Positions 16,006-23,804 of a DNA stretch of 64,000 nt are shown here, in pieces. Position 1 is the stretch's first letter. Each line of letters opens with the position of its first letter. Source of the stretch: Spirosoma endophyticum (lineage in GTDB: Bacteria > Bacteroidota > Bacteroidia > Cytophagales > Spirosomataceae); the NCBI RefSeq assembly GCF_900112365.1, contig NZ_FOLQ01000019.1:1-64000 (forward strand). Direction: 5' to 3'. Made by a program: the position numbers and the translations under genes. A model generated the notes under the pieces. The model was given only the letters and a program-made list of their open reading frames with translations, had not been told where the DNA came from and ran no database searches.

Positions 16006-16947
16006 TTACCGGGCGGTACCCGTAGAAAGATAACGGACAATAGCCTCTGAAATTGGTAACCCGGCTTCATGTTGAAAATAGGTATAGCCAGGCGACGGAT
16101 TTACCTCAAAACAAAAGTATTCATCTGATTCGGTGTGGAAAAGATCAATGCCACACAAGGGCAGATGGAGTTGTTTCGATAAGGCAAAACACTGTTTTTG
16201 CACTCGTTCAGGTAACTCAATCGGATACATCGTTGTTTGGCCTCCTTGTGAATGGGCATACCGATAATCGACGTTCGTGCTGCTGATATGAGCTGCAAAA
16301 AGCTGATCGCTCACTACGTGTACGCGAATGTTGTGCCCTTGCAGGCAGGCCTGAAACTGGGTAGGCAGTACCGACAGGTGGTTCAGGCGGGTTCGATAGG
16401 TGGCGTCGAGCACTTTGACGATTGATCGGGTAGAACTGATCGACTTGAAAATCAGCGAACCGTGCCCGTCTTCGAACGCATTTACGGCGGCTGGCTGATT
16501 GGTTATCAACGTAGCCGGGACCCCTAAGCCCACCTCCCGGATCGCTGCGAGCTGATAGGGTTTTGAAAAATTTGACCCCATCGCTTCGGGCCGATTCATG
16601 ACCCGCACAGGAAGAAGGTCCGTTAGCTGGCTAAATACGGTATTGATAAAGAAGCGTCGCTGCTTCATGCCGGGGGTGAGCGAATGACGCGTACCATTGA
16701 CATACGTATCCGGGAAGGTTTCAGGGGGCATCATGCGTGCATAAATGCCATCGAGTGCCATCAGGTCGATCCACTGCCCGGCGATGCACAAATCAGCCTT
16801 CAGGCGATTGTTCGTTACCGTAGTGTGTAATTCATACTGGCCCGCGTCGCGCTGATTGAACACGGCAAAGTCAAGGCCCAAGGCTTCTGCGCTTTCAATA
16901 ACCTGCGCCGTAGGATCTTCGGAAACAATACCCGCAATCAGAATCAT
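16006..16947 (-). CDS. RimK-type ATP-grasp ligase
   Basis: A 313-residue ATP-grasp enzyme, of the fold that joins a carboxylate to an amine or hydroxyl through an acyl phosphate. Visible motifs: the pre-ATP-grasp domain with DGIYARMMPPE, the lid GVPATLITN, a nucleotide-binding Lys in LIFKSISSTRS, a strand with NIRVHVVSDQLFAA, and the metal-binding CGIDLFH and FCFEVNPSPGYTYF (Asp, Glu and Asn ligands present). It therefore looks active. It overlaps the upstream gene by ATGA (16944-16947), showing translational coupling with the degenerate partner. The substrate is unknown. Confidence 0.82.
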   Translation of the reverse strand: MILIAGIVSEDPTAQVIESAEALGLDFAVFNQRDAGQYELHTTVTNNRLKADLCIAGQWIDLMALDGIYARMMPPETFPDTYVNGTRHSLTPGMKQRRFFINTVFSQLTDLLPVRVMNRPEAMGSNFSKPYQLAAIREVGLGVPATLITNQPAAVNAFEDGHGSLIFKSISSTRSIVKVLDATYRTRLNHLSVLPTQFQACLQGHNIRVHVVSDQLFAAHISSTNVDYRYAHSQGGQTTMYPIELPERVQKQCFALSKQLHLPLCGIDLFHTESDEYFCFEVNPSPGYTYFQHEAGLPISEAIVRYLSTGTAR

Positions 16948-17759
16948 AGGACGTGGTCATAAAGGGTGGTAGACGTGTGCATCTGGCTCCTGTTGGCCAA
17001 TGACCTGACGTAGTGCATGAGGTACATCGCCAGCGCCGATAATTCATCCGCTGTGTGCGGTACGACCTGTGTCTGGTAGTCGGTTGCCTTCCAGTCGCCC
17101 TGAATGGTACGGATAAAATAGACCTGAAGCAGGTCGCAACCGAGATCGGCCTGTAACTGATGAAGAGCGGGACTGAACACGTCCGCCAATAAACCCGTCA
17201 GTTTTTTCCCCGTTGCCAGCACCGAGCTGGCCTGCGTCGAAAGAGGTTCCTGATGCCACTGACCCGTTCGATTATCAATCAGGCCCTGTTGAGAACGGGA
17301 TCGCTCCGTTGTTGATACCGACAGGTTGGGTACTGGTAGCCCTGCCTGCGCCAGTTGGTATAGACGTAGTAAAGCGTTAGCCGAACTGGTCGCCAGCGAT
17401 GTTGGCGACAGCGCTCCAACCAGCGATGGTCCCAGGTTACGGAGCCATCCGGCTATCATAGCGTGCCATTCCGCCTGGGCATAGTCTGTATCTGCCTGCT
17501 GACTGAAAGCGGCTGATGGCAGATGCGACAGCCGCGAATAAACCGCATCGACCGTATCGGATGATAATACCCGCCCGTCCGCCAGGCTGATACGCCAGGC
17601 GGATGTTGTCGTAAAGAGCGAAATCTGCCAGTCGGTTGCCGTAGTCAGGTCCAGGTCGGTAACAAAATCAACCCGTAGCTGACCCTGCTGCCGAATGTAG
17701 TTAGTTAACGCTAAGGCGATTGTGTCCTGGCTCTGACCAAGAATGATGAGTGTCTGCAT
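16944..17759 (-). CDS. Degenerate ATP-grasp-like partner protein
   Basis: A 271-residue protein that follows the same plan as its neighbour. It has an N-terminal Rossmann-like part, then VDAVYSRLSHLP matching DGIYARMMPPE, a helix pair, ANALLRLYQLAQAGLPVPN matching the lid entry, and a final helix. The ATP-grasp core is shortened, and the metal-binding Glu/Asn motif is not visible (CDLLQVYFIRTIQG occupies that place). I infer a non-catalytic paralogue that pairs with the active ligase; the genes overlap by four bases. The homology is my reading and needs a profile comparison. Confidence 0.55.
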   Translation of the reverse strand: MQTLIILGQSQDTIALALTNYIRQQGQLRVDFVTDLDLTTATDWQISLFTTTSAWRISLADGRVLSSDTVDAVYSRLSHLPSAAFSQQADTDYAQAEWHAMIAGWLRNLGPSLVGALSPTSLATSSANALLRLYQLAQAGLPVPNLSVSTTERSRSQQGLIDNRTGQWHQEPLSTQASSVLATGKKLTGLLADVFSPALHQLQADLGCDLLQVYFIRTIQGDWKATDYQTQVVPHTADELSALAMYLMHYVRSLANRSQMHTSTTLYDHVL

Positions 17760-17822
17760 GGTTCAATGAATTGGCCCTACGTAGCCAGTGCCTAACACAC
17801 CGGCCACATATAGCCAATTCAA

Positions 17823-19682
17823 TTAGAGCGTGTCAGGGACTTTCGAATCCAACGTGCGTTTACTGGCGGCATCCAGTTCGGGATCAACGGCCGACTGGTC
17901 GGTTTCCTGCCGGTAGGCTCCATTGATCAAGTCTGGTCGTAACGACTGGCTGATAAAGGGTTCCAGGGCGTTCATCCGGCTTTCGAGCGCCGATACGCGC
18001 CCCAGTACGTCGGGTGTGCCACCTCCTGAGCCAAAACCTCCCCCTCCCTGATCAGCCAATTTTCCATCATTAAATTTCCCATCACCTGGCTTTTCAAAGA
18101 TGTCTTTGTCTTTATCCTTTTCCTTGATTTGCTTATCAGGTTGAGGTTTTTCGAATATCAGATCTTTATGCTCTTTGGCCAACTCCTTCTCTTTTATCAA
18201 CTCTTTCCGCTCTTTGGCCAATTCCTTATCCTTCACTACGTCTTTATCTTTTATTTCTTTGACCAGTACTTTACAGCGAACCTGAAACTGGGCCGACATG
18301 GTAGCTGCCGAATCGCTGATCGACGTAATGGCGACACAGGTAGACGAACCCGCATACGAATTTGAGTTCGGATTACTTGAGCTGGTGAAGGATCGATTGT
18401 TCGTTGTGCCAGGGTAAGGATCACCCCCATCGCCCCGGTTAAACCCATTCAACTTCTCAAGGTCGCGAAGGCCATCGGCCTGCATCAGCGCCACCTTGTA
18501 ATGGGCCTCATTGGTATTGTTGGCCACGGCATCATCGATATGCCAGATCAGCAACCCACCCTGGGGGAGATGGTCATCAAAACCGGTTTTCTGGCGGTTT
18601 TCAACCAGAAAATATTCACTGCCTGCTGCCCCCGTTTTCCAGAGCCGGTTCACCCGAAAACTGGACTTTACATCGGGAATGCTAACCAGGCCATTGGCCG
18701 TCTGATTCACCACCGTCACCCACCCTTGCTGCACCTTGCACCAGGCTGACGGATGAGCAGGTCGGTTGCCACCGCCATTCCAGCTACCACCGGCCATGAG
18801 GCACCAGTTGCCGATACCTTCGCTGGCGTTTATTTCGTCGGTGTCATACAGGTCAGGAAAGCCGAACAGCAGATGCCCCAGTTCGTGAGCGCACACCCCT
18901 AATTTACAATCTTCCGGTACGGTCAAATAGGCGTAGATACTTTTCCCATCTGCCGCAAAGACGCTGGGCAACACCCACTTATGCGACCAGATGTCCGTAA
19001 GTGCCGTTGTTTCTTCGGCTCCACGCCCGGCATGGATGACAATGAATGCGTCGACGAAACCGTTTCCATCATTATCGTAACTGCCAAAATTAATGAGTGG
19101 ATTCGCCAACTGAGCCGCTTCCTGCGCCATTGTACGGGCATTAGGCAGGGCGTTGCCTCTACCTGATGCCCCATGGGCGTAATACGACATTGGATGGGAA
19201 AGCGTAACCGGACCGATTACCTGCCCCTGAATGTCGACGGCGTTGTTCGACACCTCGCGGTAATACTCACGCACGCTGCCCGTAGGCACAACCCCCAGGG
19301 AGAAGAAAAGATCCGTATAATGACTGACTGGCTGGGCAATTGCGCGATCCGTAAAGTTGACTAATACGACTGCGACACGGACCGCCCCCCGCAGTGGAGC
19401 GCGGTCTGCTGCGGCATTGCTGGCTATAGAGGCAGTTGTACCTAATGGGAAGAGAGTGCCGGGAAAGATCAGACCATCGTCGAGGCCAACCGGATTATTC
19501 TGCCGAAAAGAAATGTTGGCGGCAAACGGGCTGTCGCGCTTTTGAAGTTTATCCAGTTCCTTTTTAATTTTTTCCTGTGCTTCAGGCGAGGGAGGGACGA
19601 GCATACACAGCTCATTGTCGAGGGACGATACACCTGGAGCCGAATGCCTCTCGGACGTAGCAGGTTGCGTTTTCTTGATCAT
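17823..19682 (-). CDS. M6-family metallopeptidase with Lys/Glu-rich linker
   Basis: A 619-residue M6 (immune inhibitor A-like) peptidase. Zinc site: VCAHELGHLLFGFPDLYD, followed by GNWCLMAGGSWNG. The N-terminal part has AVRVAVVLVNFTDRAI and SVREYYREVSNNAVDIQG, typical of M6dom. There is no signal peptide, although the family is usually secreted. After the catalytic domain (about residue 450) comes a long charged segment of repeats such as KEIKDKD, ELAKERKELIKEKELAKEHK and EKDKDKD, then a Gly-rich stretch and a short coiled coil (VSALESRMNALEPF). It is the first gene of an operon with two ATP-grasp-like proteins. Confidence 0.82.
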   Translation of the reverse strand: MIKKTQPATSERHSAPGVSSLDNELCMLVPPSPEAQEKIKKELDKLQKRDSPFAANISFRQNNPVGLDDGLIFPGTLFPLGTTASIASNAAADRAPLRGAVRVAVVLVNFTDRAIAQPVSHYTDLFFSLGVVPTGSVREYYREVSNNAVDIQGQVIGPVTLSHPMSYYAHGASGRGNALPNARTMAQEAAQLANPLINFGSYDNDGNGFVDAFIVIHAGRGAEETTALTDIWSHKWVLPSVFAADGKSIYAYLTVPEDCKLGVCAHELGHLLFGFPDLYDTDEINASEGIGNWCLMAGGSWNGGGNRPAHPSAWCKVQQGWVTVVNQTANGLVSIPDVKSSFRVNRLWKTGAAGSEYFLVENRQKTGFDDHLPQGGLLIWHIDDAVANNTNEAHYKVALMQADGLRDLEKLNGFNRGDGGDPYPGTTNNRSFTSSSNPNSNSYAGSSTCVAITSISDSAATMSAQFQVRCKVLVKEIKDKDVVKDKELAKERKELIKEKELAKEHKDLIFEKPQPDKQIKEKDKDKDIFEKPGDGKFNDGKLADQGGGGFGSGGGTPDVLGRVSALESRMNALEPFISQSLRPDLINGAYRQETDQSAVDPELDAASKRTLDSKVPDTL

Positions 19683-20049
19683 GGTTTCCTGGTTTTACTG
19701 GTAGGGAATAGACTGTGTTGAAACTCTATACAAACCTACTGAGACCAATTATTCCAGAAAACAGGACTTCTACGGATTGGGCCAGGTCTAAATACTGATA
19801 TTTTTGCCTGGTATTATTCAGCAAAGTGACGCGGGTAATTATACTTGGGAGAACGTAGTTAGCTAGCACCTCAAACTACACATTTCCATAAAAAGCCATA
19901 TCGTCATGGATACAGATAATTTGTGTGCTAGCTTTACATTGGAAATCTAAATATTAGTATAATTTATTGAAAATCAGTTCTTTGGAAATAGTTTTTTGCT
20001 GATAAGGCGAAAAATTAATCTCCTAGTTTCGATTTTCCAATAGGCTGTT
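19683..20049. other. Divergent promoter region with second copy of a noncoding repeat
   Basis: This region separates the divergent M6 operon and the gene at 20050. No gene is supported. Bases 19911-19983 match 11061-11133 (about 54 of 73 identical, no gaps; the core TAATTTGTGT is exact). The copy ends 66 bases before ATG 20050, so it may carry that gene's promoter or a leader RNA. Confidence 0.45.
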
Positions 20050-20703
20050 ATGAAGACAAAGTCGATAAAGTTTTTACTACTTGTCTTTCTCGTGCTACCG
20101 GCGTCTGGCTATCCTCAGTCGCAACTAGTTGGACTTGGCCGGTACGTTATTGGGGTGACAACACCTGATTCGCTGAACAGCACTGATTTTCAGGAGCAGG
20201 AGCAAGCCTACGTTAAAGGGACATTGACACTGCCCTGCACGCATATACGTTCGTTCAAATCAAACAAGGTCCAAGGAGCAGACGTGTTGACAACGAATCT
20301 GTTGCTGCTTTTCTACGACAACAAGTTATTTAAACTGATCTGTGATTACCCTGATGAGCTAAAAGCGGCTTTTCTGGCAAAAAACGGGAATGGCATATCC
20401 AGGCCAGCTCGTCATGTTCAGGTTGGCGTCAAAAATAAAAGTACGTCACTGGTATTGACGGGTGAAGTCTGGCAGAACGCTGATATTGAAGTTCTTGCCG
20501 TTCACTATAAAGGAGATAAAGCGGATTATCAGATTGAGGAAACTGATAGATTAATGATAGCCAGTAAAACAATTTCGGCACTGGCCTCTGATTGTGATTT
20601 GCAAAATGTAGAACCACTCATTGAGGAGTTTGACAAAATGTTGAACGACCACCGAGACCAGCATCCAGAAAGAAGAACAATAAAGCAAATTCGTAAGCCA
20701 TAA
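20050..20703 (+). CDS. Secreted hypothetical protein, 217 aa
   Basis: A 217-residue protein with a clear signal peptide (FLLLVFLVLPASGYPQ). The mature part has the style of small periplasmic proteins (LLLLFYDNKLFKLICDYPDEL, then VKNKSTSLVLTGEVWQ) and a charged C-terminus (EEFDKMLNDHRDQHPERR). It resembles the way Spirosoma-type genomes encode lineage-specific periplasmic proteins, but I do not recognise a named domain. The stop codon lies inside a terminator hairpin at 20692-20758. Confidence 0.65.
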   Translation: MKTKSIKFLLLVFLVLPASGYPQSQLVGLGRYVIGVTTPDSLNSTDFQEQEQAYVKGTLTLPCTHIRSFKSNKVQGADVLTTNLLLLFYDNKLFKLICDYPDELKAAFLAKNGNGISRPARHVQVGVKNKSTSLVLTGEVWQNADIEVLAVHYKGDKADYQIEETDRLMIASKTISALASDCDLQNVEPLIEEFDKMLNDHRDQHPERRTIKQIRKP

Positions 20704-20758
20704 TCCCATAAGCCGGTAGAATCTAATTCACTACCGGCATGTAGGCTTATGGCTTACG
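20692..20758. terminator. Two-tier hairpin that includes the stop codon
   Basis: Outer arms CGTAAGCCATAA (20692-20703) and its complement (20747-20758) enclose symmetric 8-base unpaired sides and an inner perfect stem GCCGGTAG (20712-20719) with CTACCGGC (20731-20738). The TAA at 20701-20703 of the 20050 gene is part of the outer stem. It also serves the convergent gene at 20773. Confidence 0.7.
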
Positions 20759-20772
20759 TACTAAAAAACAGT

Positions 20773-21447
20773 TCAGAATTTAAGCGCAATAAGCGCCGGA
20801 GCAAAGGCTGCTAAAGTCGTAAAGGTGGCAGCCTGTCGATAAGGCCTGAGTTCGGAATGCTGAGCAACTTTCCCTGCCAATATATTGGTCGCCACAAAGC
20901 CTGTCAGGTGAATAATGGCTAAGTATTTATGCAGTTTCAAGCCACCACCAGATGCCTTTCGGTCGCTGAATTGTTTGGGGGGAGCAGTTAGGGAAAGCAG
21001 TGCGGTCGTGCCATACGCGATGTTGGTGATAGCCAGTGTTGTTTGCTGAGCCTTGTAAAGCTGATCATACGTAGCACCCGTGGCCTTATTTAATCTAGCC
21101 TCCAGAATTCCCTGCATCAGAAAACCGGCCAGCGTTACGTACCCTGTTACCTGGTGCGAGATGAGCATAAAACGACGCACCTTAAGCTCTTTCTCCCGGC
21201 CTTCTGCCGTAAGCGGGGCAACATTCATGGCTCTGAGCAAGCCGTTAGGTCCCCAGAAAACCCGTTGCGTAAAGAGCATTTTATGAGGAAGCAATGGCTC
21301 AACAACCGGTGAATCAACCAAACCAGTCGCCATTTGATCGTTAGATGTGGGCTCAACAGGGATGTCAACGTAAGATTGGATGGAGGTTGTGTCCTGGGCC
21401 TGCACCTGTAGCCCGACAAAAAGGAAGAGGATGAAAAGTTTTTGCAT
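20773..21447 (-). CDS. Multi-pass membrane protein, cytochrome b561-like layout
   Basis: A 224-residue protein with signal peptide (LFILFLFVGLQVQAQ), then a short periplasmic part and four to five transmembrane helices: LISHQVTGYVTLAGFLMQG, TTLAITNIAYGTTALLSL, LHKYLAIIHLTGFVATNIL and a last one near the C-terminus. His residues at the helix starts (ISHQ, LHKY, IIHL) could ligate haem, as in b561-like proteins. This is an inference from layout only. It converges on the 20050 gene and shares its terminator. Confidence 0.6.
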   Translation of the reverse strand: MQKLFILFLFVGLQVQAQDTTSIQSYVDIPVEPTSNDQMATGLVDSPVVEPLLPHKMLFTQRVFWGPNGLLRAMNVAPLTAEGREKELKVRRFMLISHQVTGYVTLAGFLMQGILEARLNKATGATYDQLYKAQQTTLAITNIAYGTTALLSLTAPPKQFSDRKASGGGLKLHKYLAIIHLTGFVATNILAGKVAQHSELRPYRQAATFTTLAAFAPALIALKF

Positions 21448-21616
21448 AAGAATGTAGCCAGTGAAATCGCCGTTTCACCCAATACGGGAAACTTTCCTCA
21501 CCGGTTGCGTCCAGCGATCGTTCGGCGACAAAATTTGTTGCCTCAGGAAAGACGAACTGGAGATTGTTAAGGTTGACCGCGCAATCAGGTAAGTTCGGAG
21601 CGTCAAGTAACTCCAT
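21365..21616 (-). CDS. Possible small or truncated gene upstream of the membrane protein
   Basis: An open frame of 83 codons from ATG 21616 whose first 60 residues (MELLDAPNLPDCAVNLNN, LQFVFPEATNFVAERSLD, EESFPYWVKRRFHW) look like real protein. Its last 28 codons overlap the signal-peptide region of the 20773-21447 gene in another frame. It starts just downstream of a strong hairpin (21632-21677), so it may be a remnant of a longer gene. Function unknown and reality uncertain. Confidence 0.3.
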   Translation of the reverse strand: MELLDAPNLPDCAVNLNNLQFVFPEATNFVAERSLDATGEESFPYWVKRRFHWLHSYAKTFHPLPFCRATGAGPGHNLHPILR

Positions 21617-21631
21617 GAGCGTGCCATAGAA

Positions 21632-21677
21632 AAAGGCGTACGTAGCAGGAACGCTATCTCCTGCTACGTACGCCTTT
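21632..21677 (-). terminator. 19-bp perfect hairpin
   Basis: Arms 21632-21650 and 21659-21677 are perfectly complementary (core GGCGTACGTAGCAGG) around an 8-base loop. The hairpin lies about 30 bases after the stop of the minus-strand gene at 21706 and is followed on that strand by TTTCTA, consistent with a terminator. Confidence 0.65.
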
Positions 21678-21705
21678 GGGCACGACTTACTGTCCTATAA
21701 CTTTC

Positions 21706-22389
21706 TCAATTGCTTTTCTTCGCTTTCACCGCTTCAACGTTCTTCTTTTGGTTTTCCAGCTCCGTCGTTGCCGTTTCCTGCTCCGTTTTATTGGTTTCAA
21801 TATCCTTGTTCAGTTGCTCCAGTTCTTTGGCGTTATCGTCGATTCGTTTCAGGAGTTTTTCTTTTTCTTTCGCATTTTGTTCAATAGCACGCTGAAGCCG
21901 TTCGCCATTTTTCACGGCTTTCTGATGATTCTTCTGAGCATCATCAAAACCGCCTTCGGCCGTTTTAACTTCCTGATTGAACAGCGAGTTACCCGCAAAA
22001 TCTTTCAAGAGACTCTCGGCCGCCGAATAACCGGTTCCGCCGGTTGTTACGTAGTTCCCGCTGCCCAGATCATAGGCCGTAAAAATAGTGGCCGATGTGC
22101 GGGTTGTTTTTACGGTGCTCACCAAATTGATGGGTTCCGACGAAATGGCTGGGATGCTGGCATTGGGAACGCGGTACGTACCGCGTGAAGCCGTTAGCCG
22201 GCCATACGTTTTCAGTTGAGCTTCCCAATCCTTTTCAATCTGTTTGCCGTCGCCCTGGATGGTTAAATAAAGGCCCGACATTTTAGCTTTATCAACCGTG
22301 CTTTCCCCCGCATAAACGGTTTGAGCGTAGGTTGAATGAGCCACTGCTACTAGACAAAAAAACAGGGTGAAACGTACTAGGGTATTCAT
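21706..22389 (-). CDS. Secreted hypothetical protein with C-terminal coiled coil
   Basis: A 227-residue protein with signal peptide (FTLFFCLVAVAHSTYAQ). Residues 25-130 form a mixed domain (YLTIQGDGKQIEKDWEAQLK, then TYRVPNASIPAISSEP). From about residue 145 a continuous coiled coil runs to the end (NGERLQRAIEQNAKEKEKLL, DNAKELEQLNKDIETNKTEQ). It is probably periplasmic and self-associating. No named family recognised. Confidence 0.65.
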   Translation of the reverse strand: MNTLVRFTLFFCLVAVAHSTYAQTVYAGESTVDKAKMSGLYLTIQGDGKQIEKDWEAQLKTYGRLTASRGTYRVPNASIPAISSEPINLVSTVKTTRTSATIFTAYDLGSGNYVTTGGTGYSAAESLLKDFAGNSLFNQEVKTAEGGFDDAQKNHQKAVKNGERLQRAIEQNAKEKEKLLKRIDDNAKELEQLNKDIETNKTEQETATTELENQKKNVEAVKAKKSN

Positions 22390-22481
22390 GATTTTTGCTG
22401 GTTTGTTCGAATTTGCGTGTAATGAATTGGTTTTAATTGGTGCCTGATTTACGGCTTGCTATGCGCAACGTTTGTGGAATT

Positions 22482-23705
22482 TTAAACGGGATTATCAGCT
22501 TTTTTGGTGATTAGTAGCCGTTTGTCGCCGTTCAATAAGGTTGTCGCCAATATATAGACATCACCACCTTCGTTCAGGTTCAACTTTTTGCGTAAATCAG
22601 CTACCGACTGTGGAAAGTTACGTACTGTAAGGTTCGCTTTCATGGTTGGCACGAGTCTTTTCAGTGTTTTGATATCTGGTTTACAGACTGATTGCAGCGT
22701 AAATATTCGGCCAGGGAAATCCGTACGTAGTACCTGGCTGGTATACAAATGGCTGTTGGGAGCCAGCTTTGTCAAACCAAACCGGGCGGCCACCAATCGA
22801 AAGGCACCGGCCTTAAGTACGGCAGCATTGGGTTCATATACGTACTGTTCAGGATCACCAAAATTGACCTCAGCTTCGCGCTCGTCTCTCCATTGAAAAC
22901 GTAAATTTAGGGTGCGATCAGCCACGACATTAACCGCATTAACTATAATGTTTTCTTTCGCAGTTGGTTGATTATTAAGTATAAATAAAATCTCTTTCAC
23001 CTCGCCCTGAACGGCCACAACATGTACCGAATTGACCGCTCCATGAAGTTGTTGGACGGCTTTGTCAACATCAAGTAACGGGGAGGCCTTCACTAAAATT
23101 TGTCGGGCCTTTTTTAATAGGGTTGACACCATAGTCGGCCGCGATACATCGGGTTCGCAGTCTTCCAGCCGAACCACCTTGCCACCCTGATCATTACGTC
23201 GGTGCGGGTCGAGATAAATCCAGTCGGCAGGCTCAAAGGCCGTCTTGTTCTCCGAAGAATCATTGAGCAGGTCTAACCCATCACCCGCTTGAACGACTAC
23301 GTTTCCGGTACCCAGTAAAGGTAGGTTGTGGGCAGCCAGAGCGGCCAACTCCGGGTTTCGCTCTACATATAGTACGTTTTCCACCCGTTTCGCAAACGCC
23401 CATGTATCGACACCCATGCCACCGGTAAGATCCAGCAGTAATCGTCCACTGACCAGTGAGGCTTTATACTGAGCCGTTCGCTCAGACGATGCCTGTTCAA
23501 CCGAGAGCGCAGGCGGGAAAACCAGCCTGTCGTTGGCGTACCAGGTGGGTAATTTCTCTCGGGCTTTTTGACGGGCCGCGATCTGAGCCGCCACTTTTTT
23601 GATGTCCAGATCACCCGGCTGGGCACGTAGTACCAATGCCCGAACGTCGGTAGTCAGATGGGCGCTTATGAATGCCTGCTCGGATGAAGAAAGGAAAATC
23701 GACAA
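22482..23705 (-). CDS. THUMP-like class I SAM-dependent methyltransferase
   Basis: A 407-residue protein. The SAM-binding motif LLLDLTGGMGVDTWAFAKRV is followed by VERNPELAALAAHNL and the catalytic-region motif DWIYLDPHRRN. The C-terminal part (about residues 330-400) has the THUMP-like fold region typical of this Bacteroidota family (FQWRDERE earlier, then VRNFPQSVADLRKKLNLNEG). It probably methylates an RNA base. The precise substrate is not known to me. It stands alone, with the SulP gene divergent 100 bases away. Confidence 0.82.
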   Translation of the reverse strand: MSIFLSSSEQAFISAHLTTDVRALVLRAQPGDLDIKKVAAQIAARQKAREKLPTWYANDRLVFPPALSVEQASSERTAQYKASLVSGRLLLDLTGGMGVDTWAFAKRVENVLYVERNPELAALAAHNLPLLGTGNVVVQAGDGLDLLNDSSENKTAFEPADWIYLDPHRRNDQGGKVVRLEDCEPDVSRPTMVSTLLKKARQILVKASPLLDVDKAVQQLHGAVNSVHVVAVQGEVKEILFILNNQPTAKENIIVNAVNVVADRTLNLRFQWRDEREAEVNFGDPEQYVYEPNAAVLKAGAFRLVAARFGLTKLAPNSHLYTSQVLRTDFPGRIFTLQSVCKPDIKTLKRLVPTMKANLTVRNFPQSVADLRKKLNLNEGGDVYILATTLLNGDKRLLITKKADNPV

Positions 23706-23804
23706 GTGAGTATTAATTATATTTTAATCTCTTTTTAATTTCAAGCAACGATGCCCGTCAGCCTGGCGTTACAAAAATAATTTACGCCCTACATAACCAC
23801 TTTT

